Source: an uncultured Clostridia bacterium (lineage in GTDB: Bacteria > Bacillota > Clostridia > Christensenellales > Borkfalkiaceae). From it: a stretch of DNA of 64,000 nt. The notes beneath the pieces were generated by a model, which searched no databases, was not told where the DNA came from, and saw only the letters and a list, made by a program, of their open reading frames with translations. Location: contig CANQSR010000006.1 of NCBI GenBank assembly GCA_947626575.1, positions 1-64,000 of the forward strand. Direction: 5' to 3'. This document shows positions 23,896-34,000 of the stretch, piece by piece (positions within the stretch are counted from its first letter, which is position 1; each line of letters begins with the position of its first letter). A program made the position numbers and the translations under genes.

Positions 23896-25170
23896 ATGAA
23901 AAAATTCGGTAAATTTATCGCTCTCACGCTCGGCGCCTGCATGACGCTCGGCTTCGCCTCTGTGGCGGCGGCCTGCGGCGGTGGCGGCGGAAACAATAAC
24001 ACCGACGGCAAAGAGACTTTGCTCGTCGTGTGGTGCCCCGAAGCGGACCACGAGTTCGCAAAGCAAGTCGCGGCGGATTTCCAGGCCGCGCACCCCGAAA
24101 AGAAGTATAAGTTCCAATTCGGGATCCAGGGCGAAGGCGACGCGGCGACCAAGGTCCTCAACGACGTCGAAAACGCGCCCGACGTGTTCTCGTTCGCAAG
24201 CGACCAGATCAACAAGCTCATCGTGGGCGACGCGCTCGCCCGCATCGGCGGCGACAGGTTGAAGTGGATCAAGGATAACAACGAGGCGGACGCCGTGGAC
24301 TCGGCGACCGTTACGCTCAGAGGCGAAGAGGGGACCTATGCCTTCCCCTACACGGATAACACCTTCTTCCTCTACTATGATAAGTCCAAGCTCACCGAAG
24401 AGGACGTCAAGACGCTCGACGGCATCATGGCCAAGACGAGCGCGGATGAGCAGTTCTATTATCCCACCAACGACGGTTGGTATGGCTCCGCCTTCTTCTT
24501 CGGCGCAGGCCTCGATTATGAGGTCACCCTCGGCGAACAGCTCAACGAGCTGACAGTGACGACGACTTTCGGAAACGAGAAGGGTCTCGCCGTCACGGAG
24601 GCGCTGTGGGGCTATGTCCAGAAGCCGGGCTTCAAGGCCGATTCCGACGACAGCAAGCTCATCACGGGCTTCCAGACGGGCAAGGCCATCGCAGGCGTGA
24701 GCGGCATCTGGAACAAATCGCAGATCAAAGAGTATTTAGGCGACAACTTCGGCGTTGCCAAACTTCCCACCTACACGTTGAACGGCGAACAGGTGCAGCT
24801 CGAATCGTTCGCGGGCTATAAGCTGCTCGGCGTCTCCAAGCGTTCTCCCAACATGACGGATGCGCTCGAATTTGCGCAGTTCTATACCAGCAAGGAGAGC
24901 CAGCTCAAACACTTCGATGCGCGCGGCTTCGTTCCCACCAATAAGGACGCCAAGGCGGATGCGAGAGTTGCGGCGGATGATTGCGCAAAGGCCATCAGCG
25001 CGCAGCTTCCCTTCACGCACTCGCAGAAGAACGTACCCGGCGATTTCTGGACGCCCATGGCCGGCCTCGGCACTGCCATGATCAATGCGCTCGGCGGCGA
25101 CGGCGAGACCTTCAATGCACAGGAACAGCTCGAAGCCCTCGTCAACGGCTTCATCAAGTCGGCAACCTGA
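23896..25170 (+). CDS. Maltodextrin-type ABC transporter substrate-binding lipoprotein
   Basis: A family 1 extracellular solute-binding protein of 424 residues. It has a signal peptide with an AAAC lipobox and a Gly/Asn linker. The binding lobes follow: LLVVWCPEADHEFAKQVAAD, APDVFSFASDQINKLI, AFPYTDNTFFLYYDKSKL and AIAGVSGIWNKSQ match the MalE group. It captures maltodextrins for the permeases encoded next. AGGAGGTC precedes the start. A hairpin separates it from the permease genes, consistent with higher expression of the binding protein. No ATPase gene is in the window, so a shared MsmX-type ATPase elsewhere is likely. Confidence 0.92.
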   Translation: MKKFGKFIALTLGACMTLGFASVAAACGGGGGNNNTDGKETLLVVWCPEADHEFAKQVAADFQAAHPEKKYKFQFGIQGEGDAATKVLNDVENAPDVFSFASDQINKLIVGDALARIGGDRLKWIKDNNEADAVDSATVTLRGEEGTYAFPYTDNTFFLYYDKSKLTEEDVKTLDGIMAKTSADEQFYYPTNDGWYGSAFFFGAGLDYEVTLGEQLNELTVTTTFGNEKGLAVTEALWGYVQKPGFKADSDDSKLITGFQTGKAIAGVSGIWNKSQIKEYLGDNFGVAKLPTYTLNGEQVQLESFAGYKLLGVSKRSPNMTDALEFAQFYTSKESQLKHFDARGFVPTNKDAKADARVAADDCAKAISAQLPFTHSQKNVPGDFWTPMAGLGTAMINALGGDGETFNAQEQLEALVNGFIKSAT

Positions 25171-25185
25171 TAGAACACCCTTTCT

Positions 25186-25209
25186 TGCGGGGGCAGGAAT
25201 GCCCCCGCA
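25186..25209 (+). other. Intercistronic hairpin between binding protein and permease
   Basis: TGCGGGGGC-AGGAAT-GCCCCCGCA followed by TCCTTTTA. Probably a partial terminator or mRNA stabiliser. Confidence 0.65.
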
Positions 25210-25233
25210 TCCTTTTATCCGGGAGGAATGACA

Positions 25234-27054
25234 ATGGACATTACGACGAATGAAACGCGTCCGCAGGCGGCCGCGGGCAGGGCGAGAGAGGGCTTGATCG
25301 TCCGCGCAGGGCGCAAGGTCAAGGAATTTTTCCTCGGCATCGCCCACGGCTCGCTCGCCACAAAGCTCTCCTGCCTCTTCATGGGGTCGGGGCAGATGAT
25401 GCGCGGGCAATATATCAAGGGCGCGCTCTACTTGCTCATCGAAGTACTCTTTGTACTCTACATGGTGTTTTTCGGCGGGAGATATCTCGGTTTCCTCTTT
25501 TCGGGCGACCTCGGCACCCGGCTCGGCACGGAAACGTGGGATGAAGTCACGCAGAGCTTCGTCTATACGCAGGGCGACAACAGCTTTCTCATCCTGCTTT
25601 ACGGCGTCGTCTCGATCATCGTGCTTTGCCTGTTCATCACCGTTTGGTGCATGAACGTCAGCGGCAATATCCGCAACGATAAGATCTGCAATATCGCGGG
25701 CATCGCGCCCCCGCAGAGCTATACCGATGCGCTCGGCCGCATCGTCCCCGGCGTTGCTTCGGCATCGCTCTCGGAGAATTCGATATGCGTGCAGGGCGGG
25801 AGGATAAAACTCACGCTCGCGGGCGATGTGGGAGGCGTCCTCGAAATCGGCGGCGAACGCCATGCGGTGGAGGAGATCGAGGCGGGCGTCACACGGTTCG
25901 GCGCGCTCCTCGTGACGGCCGTCGAGACCACGGAAGAGGGTACCATGTACGAACTCTACCGCGATGAAAACGTCTTTTCCCGCGAATATCTCCAATATCC
26001 CGTCTATCTCTATACGAAGGACGGCGCGCTCGCGGCGGCGGCCTTTTTGCGGGAATGCGGCAGGGTCTCCACCTTCCGCGAAGATTGCAAGCAGTATGTG
26101 AATAAGAAGTTCTATGTGCCGCTCCTCGTCGTGCCGCTCATCGGGCTTCTCGTCTTTACGGTGATGCCGCTCATCTTCATGATCCTCATCGCCTTTACCA
26201 ATTACGACTATGAGCATACTCCGCCCGGAGCGCTCTTCGATTGGGTGGGCTTTGCCAACTTCGCGAAGATCTTCTCCATCGGCGGGGGCGGCTCGAATTT
26301 CCTGCTCGTCTTTTTGCGCGTCCTCGCGTGGACGTTCATCTGGGCGATCTTTGCAACGTTTACCAACTACTTCTTCGGCATGATCCTCGCGCTCATGATC
26401 AACAAGAAGGGCATCAAACTCAAAATGCTGTGGCGCACGATGTTCGTCATCGCGATCGCCGTGCCGCAGTTCGTCACCCTGCTTCTGATGCAGAAGATCC
26501 TCGATGCGGACGGCATCCTCAACGTCATTTTGGGGCTGACGGGCGACAACAAAATTTTGTGGCTGGGCGACAGCTCGAATTGGGCGATCATCCCGCGCGT
26601 CACCATCATCGTCGTCAACATGTGGATAGGCATCCCTTACACCATTCTGATGTGTTCGGGCATCCTCATGAACATCCCGCCCGAAATGTATGAAGCGGCG
26701 CGGCTCGACGGCGCAAATCCCTTCCAGATCTTCCGCAATATCGTGCTTCCCTATATGCTGCACGTCACGGCGCCCTACCTCATCACGCAGTTCGTGGGCA
26801 ATATCAACAACTTCAACGTCATCTGGCTGCTATCGGGCGGCGGACCCGTGGATAATATCAACTATGGCGGCGGCTCCAAGGCGCAGGCGACCGACTTGCT
26901 CGTGACGTGGCTCTACCGCCTCACGACGGACGTCAACCCGCAATATAACCTCGCTTCCGTCATCGGCATCATCATTTTCGTGATCAGCGCGGCGCTTTCG
27001 CTCATCACCTTCAACCGTTCCAAGGCAAATAAGAACGAGGAGGATTATCAATGA
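25234..27054 (+). CDS. Maltodextrin ABC transporter permease, MalF type, with large insert
   Basis: A 606-residue inner-membrane permease. The C-terminal 330 residues are a normal binding-protein-dependent transport domain with the EAA loop EMYEAARLDGANPFQIFRNI. Before it there are two hydrophobic segments (KLSCLFMGSGQMMRGQYIKG and following helices) like those of streptococcal MalC. An additional soluble, beta-rich stretch at about residues 175-285 (ICVQGGRIKLTLAGDVGGVL) looks like an enlarged extracytoplasmic loop analogous to MalF P2. The start at 25234 is seven bases from GGGAGG; ATG 25228 is too close. The stop overlaps the malG-type start (ATGA). Confidence 0.92.
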   Translation: MDITTNETRPQAAAGRAREGLIVRAGRKVKEFFLGIAHGSLATKLSCLFMGSGQMMRGQYIKGALYLLIEVLFVLYMVFFGGRYLGFLFSGDLGTRLGTETWDEVTQSFVYTQGDNSFLILLYGVVSIIVLCLFITVWCMNVSGNIRNDKICNIAGIAPPQSYTDALGRIVPGVASASLSENSICVQGGRIKLTLAGDVGGVLEIGGERHAVEEIEAGVTRFGALLVTAVETTEEGTMYELYRDENVFSREYLQYPVYLYTKDGALAAAAFLRECGRVSTFREDCKQYVNKKFYVPLLVVPLIGLLVFTVMPLIFMILIAFTNYDYEHTPPGALFDWVGFANFAKIFSIGGGGSNFLLVFLRVLAWTFIWAIFATFTNYFFGMILALMINKKGIKLKMLWRTMFVIAIAVPQFVTLLLMQKILDADGILNVILGLTGDNKILWLGDSSNWAIIPRVTIIVVNMWIGIPYTILMCSGILMNIPPEMYEAARLDGANPFQIFRNIVLPYMLHVTAPYLITQFVGNINNFNVIWLLSGGGPVDNINYGGGSKAQATDLLVTWLYRLTTDVNPQYNLASVIGIIIFVISAALSLITFNRSKANKNEEDYQ

Positions 27055-27932
27055 TGAAGGATACTTCTGTGAAAGAGAAATTGTTCGGGCAGAAGGTGCG
27101 TTCGGGGATCGTCAACGGGATCATCTATGTGATCCTTGCCGTCCTCGGCATACTTTGGGTGCTTCCCATCGTCTATCTGCTCTATACCGCCTTCCGCGTG
27201 ACCCCCTCCACGGGCATCATTTACGACGTCATCCCGCCCGACCTCGAACTCGGTTTCGGCAACTTCGTGCGCCTCTTCAACGAGACCATGTTCCCGACGT
27301 GGCTTGGAAATACCGTCCTCGTCGCCGTCTGTTCGTGCGCGCTCACGACGCTCTTCATCCTCATGGTGAGCTATGCCTTTTCGCGCATGCGCTTTAAGCT
27401 GAGAAAGCCGCTCATGAACGTCATGCTCGTTCTCGGCATGTTCCCCGGCTTCATGTCCATGATCGCCGTCTACTTCATTTTGAAGGCGATGGGGCTTACC
27501 AACTCCCTGTTCGCACTGATCTTGGTCTATTCGGGCGGCGCGGCGCTCTCGTATTATATCTGCAAGGGCTTCTTCGATACGCTCCCGCGTTCGCTCGAAG
27601 AGGCGGCCATCCTCGACGGCGCCAACCAATGGACCATCTTCTGGCGCGTCACCATTCCGCTCGCGAAGCCCATCATCGTCTATACCGTCCTCACATCCTT
27701 CATCTCGCCGTGGTGCGATTTCATCTTCGTCAACACCATCATCAACGATGCCACGAAGTACACCGTCGCCCTCGGCCTCTACCGCCTCATCAACGCGGAA
27801 AAGAGTTCTTTCAGCGAGAACTTCACGGTTTTCTGCGCGGGCGCGACCATCGTCGGCGGCCTCATCACCGCGCTCTTCCTCAGTATGCAGAAATACTATG
27901 TGGAAGGCGTTTCGAGCGGTGCGGTCAAGTAA
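27051..27932 (+). CDS. Maltodextrin ABC transporter permease, MalG type
   Basis: A 293-residue membrane permease with six predicted helices and the EAA loop SLEEAAILDGANQWTIFWRV that docks on the ATPase. The C-terminus GVSSGAVK is typical of MalG proteins. It forms the pore with the MalF-type protein and is translationally coupled to it by a four-base overlap; GGAGG lies upstream. The alpha-amylase gene follows after nine bases. Confidence 0.94.
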   Translation: MMKDTSVKEKLFGQKVRSGIVNGIIYVILAVLGILWVLPIVYLLYTAFRVTPSTGIIYDVIPPDLELGFGNFVRLFNETMFPTWLGNTVLVAVCSCALTTLFILMVSYAFSRMRFKLRKPLMNVMLVLGMFPGFMSMIAVYFILKAMGLTNSLFALILVYSGGAALSYYICKGFFDTLPRSLEEAAILDGANQWTIFWRVTIPLAKPIIVYTVLTSFISPWCDFIFVNTIINDATKYTVALGLYRLINAEKSSFSENFTVFCAGATIVGGLITALFLSMQKYYVEGVSSGAVK

Positions 27933-27941
27933 GGAGAAGAG

Positions 27942-29510
27942 ATGAAGAAAAAATTTTTTGCGGCTCTGGCGCTGATTTTGGCGGTCTCCCTGCCGCTCGC
28001 CGCGTGCGGCGGCGGGGATACCTCGCTCAACATCCTCGACGATAACTACCGCAATTGGTATGAAGTCTTTGTCCGCTCTTACTGCGATTCGGGCGAGGAC
28101 GGCGTCGGCGACCTCAAAGGACTCACGGGCAAGCTCGGCTATATCTCGGAGATGGGGTATAACGGCATCTGGCTCATGCCCGTGTGCGAATCGACGACCT
28201 ATCACGGGTACGACGTCGTGGACTACTGCACGGTGGAAAGCGATTACGGCACCAACGAGGACATGAAAACGCTCGTCGAAGAGGCGCATGCGCGGGGCAT
28301 CCGCATCATCGTGGACATGGTGTTCAACCATACTTCGGGGGCCAACGCATGGTTCAAAAATGCCGTCGAGGCGCTCCGTTCGGGCGCGACGGGCGAAAAC
28401 GCCAAGTATATCGACTATTATAATTTCTCCCGGAGCGAGCTTTCGGGGTATCTCCCCGTTTCGGGCGCGGAGGGGTGGTATTACGAGGCGCAGTTCGATA
28501 GCAACATGCCCGACCTCAACCTCGATAGCGAAGCGGTGCGCGCGGAACTCAAAGATATCATGGAGTTTTGGCTCACGGATATGGATTGCGACGGCTTCCG
28601 CCTCGACGCCTGCACGAGTTACTACACGGGCAATACCGAAAAGAACGTCGCGTTCTTGAAGTTCGTCAACGATACGGCCAAGAGCATCAAGCAAAACGCC
28701 TATATCGTGGGCGAGGTATGGCTGGGGTCCAATGCGCAGATCCGCCAATACTATGAGAGCGGCATCGATAGCTGTTTCCTCTTCCCGATGAGCGCGGGCG
28801 CAAGCGATATCAGCTCCATCAAGGCGCTCATGGGGTCCATCCAGACGCAGCCGGGCGACGCCTTCGAGCAGCTGCTCCTCGACTACCAAAGCATCTATGA
28901 TATCGGCACGCAGGCGCCCTTCCTCTGCAATCACGATACCTCCCGCGCGGCCAATATGTTCGCGGGGAAACTGCAAATCAAGATGGGGGCGGGGCTTCTC
29001 TCCCTCATGAACGGCAACGTGTTCGTCTACTATGGGGATGAGATCGGCATGCGCTGTGCGGATCCCGATTCCGACCCGACCAAGCGCATCGCCATGCGCT
29101 GGTCGGAAAAGGACATGGCGGAAGGGCAGGTGTTCATCCCGCCGCAGGCGGGGGTCGCGATGGGGCAGAGCGCCTATCCGAACGGCTCCGTGGAGTCGCA
29201 ACAGGATGACCCTACCTCCATCCTCAACTATTACAAGGCCGCCATGCGGCTGAGGAACCGCCATCCCGAACTCGCGCGCGGCACGGTGGAACGCGTCGAC
29301 CTCGATAACCGTTACGTCGCCGCGTTCACCAAGACGTACCGAGGGAGCAAGATCACCGTTCTCGTCAATCTTTCGGATTTCGAAAGTTTCGAGATCGACG
29401 TTTCGGGTTACGGGAGCGTCCAAGATATCCTCGATGCGGGCGACGCCGCGAGCGCCGTCAAGGGGACGACGCTCACCATGCAACCCTATTCCATCGCCAT
29501 CTTCCGTTGA
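27942..29510 (+). CDS. Alpha-amylase family (GH13) surface lipoprotein
   Basis: A 522-residue glycoside hydrolase with a signal peptide and LAAC lipobox. The four GH13 regions are present: IVDMVFNHTS, DGFRLDACTS (nucleophile Asp), IVGEVWLGS (acid/base Glu) and FLCNHDTSR. The N-terminal NWYEVFVRSYCDSGEDGVGD is characteristic of amylase/oligo-glucosidase members with the QPDLN-like segment MPDLNLDS. It probably cleaves starch or maltodextrins at the cell surface before import. It is the last gene of the operon; GGAGAAGAG precedes the start. Confidence 0.93.
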   Translation: MKKKFFAALALILAVSLPLAACGGGDTSLNILDDNYRNWYEVFVRSYCDSGEDGVGDLKGLTGKLGYISEMGYNGIWLMPVCESTTYHGYDVVDYCTVESDYGTNEDMKTLVEEAHARGIRIIVDMVFNHTSGANAWFKNAVEALRSGATGENAKYIDYYNFSRSELSGYLPVSGAEGWYYEAQFDSNMPDLNLDSEAVRAELKDIMEFWLTDMDCDGFRLDACTSYYTGNTEKNVAFLKFVNDTAKSIKQNAYIVGEVWLGSNAQIRQYYESGIDSCFLFPMSAGASDISSIKALMGSIQTQPGDAFEQLLLDYQSIYDIGTQAPFLCNHDTSRAANMFAGKLQIKMGAGLLSLMNGNVFVYYGDEIGMRCADPDSDPTKRIAMRWSEKDMAEGQVFIPPQAGVAMGQSAYPNGSVESQQDDPTSILNYYKAAMRLRNRHPELARGTVERVDLDNRYVAAFTKTYRGSKITVLVNLSDFESFEIDVSGYGSVQDILDAGDAASAVKGTTLTMQPYSIAIFR

Positions 29511-29519
29511 CCCCCTCTT

Positions 29520-29529
29520 CGGACATGGT
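29520..29529 (-). repeat. Dispersed motif ACCATGTCCG
   Basis: Intergenic copy ten bases after the alpha-amylase stop codon; GGGGGTACC precedes it on its strand. Confidence 0.7.
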
Positions 29530-29566
29530 ACCCCCGCAACGCGTCTCTCCGCATAGGAGAGGGCGG

Positions 29567-29687
29567 CAAGGCTTCCCCCTTGGGGGAAGCTGTCACCGCA
29601 GGTGACTGATGAGGGGTGTAATTAGAATATAACCCCCACCTGACGCGGCTTCGCCGCGCCGCCCGCTCCCTTAAAAGGGGGCAGGTC
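29567..29687. repeat. Dispersed intergenic repeat, family A, copy 1
   Basis: Contains AAGCTGTCACCGCAGGTGAC, TGATGAGGGGTGTAAT and CCCCCACCTGACGCGGC in this order. A second copy with the same order is at 49024-49144. Elements of this type are common between genes in gut Firmicutes. Confidence 0.8.
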
Positions 29688-29929
29688 TCTGGGGGCGGGC
29701 GGGCCGTAAGGGCGCGTTCCCTCATTCCGAACGAAGCGAAGCGGAGTGAGTGAATTCGAATTGTTTTTATGAAACCTGTTCGCTCAGGATACACTCCCCG
29801 CTCACTGCGTTCGGGGTCGGTATGAGGGGAAACCCTTTCGGCCCTTCGGGCCACTTGTCTCACGCGGGTAGAACCCCGCGTTACTTCGCCTGCGGCTCGT
29901 GGCGACCTTCGATAATAAATAGAAGCCTC

Positions 29930-30029
29930 GGTCGGACGGTCACCGTTCGCGCCTTGCGATGCGCTCACTCACCGCAAAACGCCGCCCACAGCACACTGTG
30001 CTGATGTGCGAGAAGCGCGTTTTGCGACC
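29930..30029. repeat. Dispersed repeat, family B, copy 1
   Basis: Segment with GCGCTCACTCACCGCAAAAC and GCTGATGTGCGAGAAGCGCG. The reverse complement recurs at about 52869-52968. Confidence 0.75.
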
Positions 30030-30072
30030 TAAAAGGGACAGCAAGTTGCACCGCATAAGAGCAAAAACAACA

Positions 30073-30097
30073 GGCCCGACGGGAAACCCGTCGGGCC
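30073..30097 (-). terminator. Terminator after the HAD hydrolase gene
   Basis: GGCCCGACGGG-AAA-CCCGTCGGGCC, followed in the minus direction by TGTTGTTTTTGC. Confidence 0.85.
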
Positions 30098-30126
30098 TTC
30101 GCTGTGCCTGTATCCGTGTGAATGTT

Positions 30127-30840
30127 TTATCCTCTCTTTGCCTCGGCGAGGCCGAGGAGAAGGGGTACGATCGTCGAGGGCGTCGCCGTGAAATCCGCAG
30201 GCGGCAGGCCGCAGTAACGGCCGGATTGCTCCGTCTCGATGTAGACGCTCTTCATCCCCGCCTCGCGCGCGCCGCCCACGTCGTCCCGCAGGTCGTTTCC
30301 GACATAGATGCAGTGTGCGGGCGAGAGCGAAAACCGTTGCATCGCAATGCCGAAGAGCTGCGGCGAAGGCTTCTTCCAGCCCGCCTCCGAGGAGAGCAAA
30401 ATGCCGTTGAAACGGTGCGAAAGGCCCAACATCTCCAACTCGTCCCTCGTAAAACAGGCCTGCGCGTTGGAGAGCAGATAAATTTTCGTGCCCGCCTCCC
30501 GAAGCCCGCCGAGGAGGGGAAGCGTCCACGGGAACAGCCTGAGGCGCACCGCCGAGAGCGCGCGGAAACGCCGTGCGAACGCCGCCGCGCCGCTCTTTCC
30601 GTACTCCGCAAGCAGACGCGCAAACACGGGGATGAGGTCGATCTCCGCGTCCTGCGGCATCGCCGAAGCGGCGTCCGCGCATAGGGCGCGGTACTTCTTT
30701 TTCACGCCCGCGGCATCGTCCGTGCCGAGAAGGGCGGCGATCTCCGTCCAGAACTTCGCGCTGTCCTCATCCGTGAGGATATCGGCGAGCGTGCCATAGA
30801 GATCGAATAAAAACGTCGGTTTTTCAATGATTTCTGCCAT
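30127..30840 (-). CDS. HAD-superfamily hydrolase
   Basis: A 237-residue phosphatase of the HAD superfamily. Motif I is FLFDLYGTLADI (Asp nucleophile and second Asp replaced by Tyr-Gly spacing typical of the DxYGT subgroup), motif II is IYLLSNAQ, motif III is the Lys in GWKKPSPQLF and motif IV is YVGNDLRDDVGGAREAGM. A helical cap domain lies between motifs I and II. The substrate is unknown; members act on sugar phosphates, nucleotides or phosphoglycolate. It is a single-gene transcript ending at the hairpin 30073-30097. Confidence 0.9.
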   Translation of the reverse strand: MAEIIEKPTFLFDLYGTLADILTDEDSAKFWTEIAALLGTDDAAGVKKKYRALCADAASAMPQDAEIDLIPVFARLLAEYGKSGAAAFARRFRALSAVRLRLFPWTLPLLGGLREAGTKIYLLSNAQACFTRDELEMLGLSHRFNGILLSSEAGWKKPSPQLFGIAMQRFSLSPAHCIYVGNDLRDDVGGAREAGMKSVYIETEQSGRYCGLPPADFTATPSTIVPLLLGLAEAKRG

Positions 30841-30968
30841 GATCGTCTCCCATTATAGCACGGATCCCGCCCGCTGTAAAGGGGATGGGGGCGGCGCGCC
30901 GCGCCGCCGCGCAAAGTTCTGCGAATTTTGGCGAATGGGAAAAATTTTCCAAACATACGCTCGTATCC

Positions 30969-30997
30969 TTGCTTTTCTGTTTGGAAAATGGTATAAT
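30969..30997 (+). promoter_or_regulatory. Promoter of the large helicase-nuclease gene
   Basis: TTGCTT (30969-30974), 17 bases, TATAAT (30992-30997). Confidence 0.65.
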
Positions 30998-31042
30998 GCC
31001 CCTGTATCTGCGCAATGATTTTTGATACGGGTAAGGATAGAT

Positions 31043-34000
31043 ATGGCGATCAGAAAGAGAAAATTGAACAGCGAAAAAGTGGCGCTCGAATTGCGCTTTC
31101 CCCAATACGTCGGCTATGCCGACTACTTTTTGCAGACCTCCGTCTCCATACAGGTCAAGAGCAGTTTCGAGGAAGCTCTTCCGCTCACGGTCACCGTCGA
31201 GAGCGGGGAGGGCCTCGTTGTGCCGTATGAGGAGAAGATCGAAGTCCCCTTCGAGAGCGCCGTCGTTCTCGAACCCAAAAATATCTTTTCGCCCGTGTAT
31301 CTCGCCGAATGCAACGAGATATGCAGGGCGGCCGTCCGCGTGACGGCGAAAAACGAAGGCAAGGAGATCGCCGCGGCAACTGCGGAGATCACCGTGCTTC
31401 CCTTCGACTTTTGGGAGGGCCTCACGGGCAATGCCGAGCGCATCGCGACCTATGTGCGCCCGCGCATCGCCGATTGCTCCGTCGTTCTGCAAGAGGCGGG
31501 GAAGCGGTTGAAAAAGTGGCGCGAGGACGCCGAATTTTACGGCTATACGGGGGCGGATAAGAACGCCGTGCGGCAGATCATCGCCGCCATTTTCGCATCG
31601 CTCCGCGCCGCCGGCATCGAGAACGACGGCGAACCCGACCTCTACCTTCCCGCCCTCGCGGCGCGCGAAACTTCCATCTTGAAGGACCGACGCGCCACGC
31701 CCTTCCAGCTCGCCCTGTTTGCGGCGGCCTGCCTCGAAGCGGTGCATCTCCACCCCGTCATCGCCGTGGGGAGAAGCGGCCTCGGCGTGGGCGTATGGCT
31801 ATACGACAGCTGTTTCCTCGACGCCGTCACCGACGATTGCGACCTCGTGGGCAAGTATATCTCCGAGGGCATCAATAATCTGAGTTTCTTCGACGTCGAG
31901 GACCTCTTCCTCGATAAAAACGTCGCCTATACCCCCTCCGAGAAGCATTTCAGGGAAAAGTTGGGCGAGGGGTATTACGAATGCTTTGTGGATATTAGGC
32001 GTTGCCGCATGGGGGGCGTCGCCGTCTGTCCCATGCGCGGACGCGGCCTCAAAGGGTTCGAGATCTACCGTGAAGAGGAGATGTCTCCCGAATCCGCCCC
32101 CGCGCCGCTGCCCGTATTCAAGGATCTGAAACTCGACGGCAAACAGCCCAAGAACAAGCAGTGGGAGCGGCGGCTCCTCGATCTCACCACGAAAAACCCG
32201 TTGCTCTCCTTTTCGGGCAAGAACGCCCTGCACCTCGCCGAGGCGGATTGCGACGAACTCTATTGCAGCCTCTCCGCGCAGGAGACGATGAAGCTCAAAG
32301 CGGACGGCCGCGAAGAGGCTCCCTTCGGCGCGGGAACGACGACGCAAAAACACGACCTCAACTCCCTCGAACGGCAGAAGGGCATCCTGCGCGCGCTCAC
32401 CGATGCGCGTTCTGCGCAGGAGACGGCGGTAAAGCTCATGCGGAAGAACCGCGAGGCGGTGGAAGAATCGGGTGCGCGCATCCTCTATCTCGCGCTCGGA
32501 TTCCTGCGCTACCTCGGCAAGGACGACGGCCTTCCCAAACACGCGCCCATCGTCCTCGCGCCCGTCGGCCTCGCGCGCGCCAAGGGCGGGGAGGATTTCT
32601 CCGTCTCCGCGTCCGAAGAGGGGTACTTCGTCAACGCCACCCTGCTCGAATTTTTGAAGCAGGAGTTCAACATCGATATCCGCGGCCTCGGCGGGGACGT
32701 CACGGGCCTGAAAATTTCCGAGATCATCGCCATGGTGCGCGCCGAGACGGCGGCCATGAAGGGCTGGGACGTCACGTCCGACGTCTATCTCTCCGCCTTC
32801 TCCTTCCAGACCTTCCTCATGTGGAACGACATCCGCACGCGCATCGACGAATTCCGCAAAAACGCGACGGTCGCCGCCCTCTTCGAGGGACGGGCGCAAA
32901 AGCAGGAACTCCCCGTGCCGAAGGAGGAGGATACGGCCGATCCTGAGGAAGTCCTGTTGCCGCTTCCCGCCGATAGTTCGCAGTTTTCCGCCATCGCGCT
33001 TTCGGACACGGGTGCCTCGTTTGTCCTCCACGGCCCTCCCGGAACGGGCAAGAGCCAGACCATCACCAACATCATCGCAAACGCCCTCGTGCAGGGAAAG
33101 AAGGTCCTCTTCGTCGCCGAAAAGAAGGCCGCGCTCGACGTCGTCAAGAAGCGGCTCGACGCCATCGGCATCGGCGATTTCTGCCTCGAACTGCATTCGG
33201 GAAAGACGGATAAGGCGGGGGTATTGAAGCGCATCGAGGATACGCTCGCCCTCGCGGGAACGGCGGAGGAGGTCTCCTTCGGCGAGAGAACGCGCGAACT
33301 CGTCGCCCTCCGGGAGGAACTCAAAGAACCCATGCGCGCCCTTCATATGAAGCGCCGCCTCGGCATCTCCGTCTATCAGGCCATCCTCGAATATCTCAAA
33401 AACAAGAACGCGCCCGATATCCTCGATATCGAGAGTTCTTTCTATGATACGCTCACCGAGAAGAAGCTCTCCGAGTGCAAGACGATGATCCTCGCGGCGG
33501 CTTCCGCGGCCAAAGAGTGCGGCGGGGTGTTCAATTCTCCCTTCGAAAACGTCAATCTCACGGAGTATTCGCAGGAACTCCGCGACCGCGTCTATTGCGC
33601 CTCCGAGGTGATGCTCGCCGAGATCAGGCATCTGAAATCCTTTTTGGGGCTTTTCCTCGAATTTTACCGCCAGCGCGTCTCCACGCTCACCCGCAAGAAA
33701 CTCACCTCCATCGCGGCCATCGCCCGCGGGCTTGCTTCGGGCAAATACGAGAAGTACTTTTACGGCGTCAAGGAGGACGCCTTCTATACCTTCTTCAACG
33801 CCAACAAGCGTCTCGATGCGGCACTCGCCTATTACTATAAACACTTCAAGGTCCTCGTGGACCTCGAAGGATGCGAGGTGGTGGGGCGCTATATGGAGCT
33901 GGGCGGCGATTGGAAACTCTACCGCCCCGCGAAGAACCTCGTCAAAAAGCTGATGCGCGCCGCCCTGCACGAGATCTCCGAAGAGGACGTCCCCAAGTAT

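Larger units (their letters stand above)
29511..30126. other. Repeat-filled intergenic region
   Basis: No gene is supported. It holds one dispersed-motif copy (29520), a GGAAGC-type dispersed repeat at 29567-29687, and a segment with imperfect inverted repeats around CGAACGAAGCGAAGCGGAGTG (29718-29750). A repeat at 29930-30029 also occurs inverted near 52.9 kb, and a terminator lies at the right edge. Confidence 0.7.

Noticed and set aside
29567-30029. Insertion sequence remnants
   Set aside because: No transposase fragment or target-site duplication is visible. The copies behave like short dispersed intergenic repeats.
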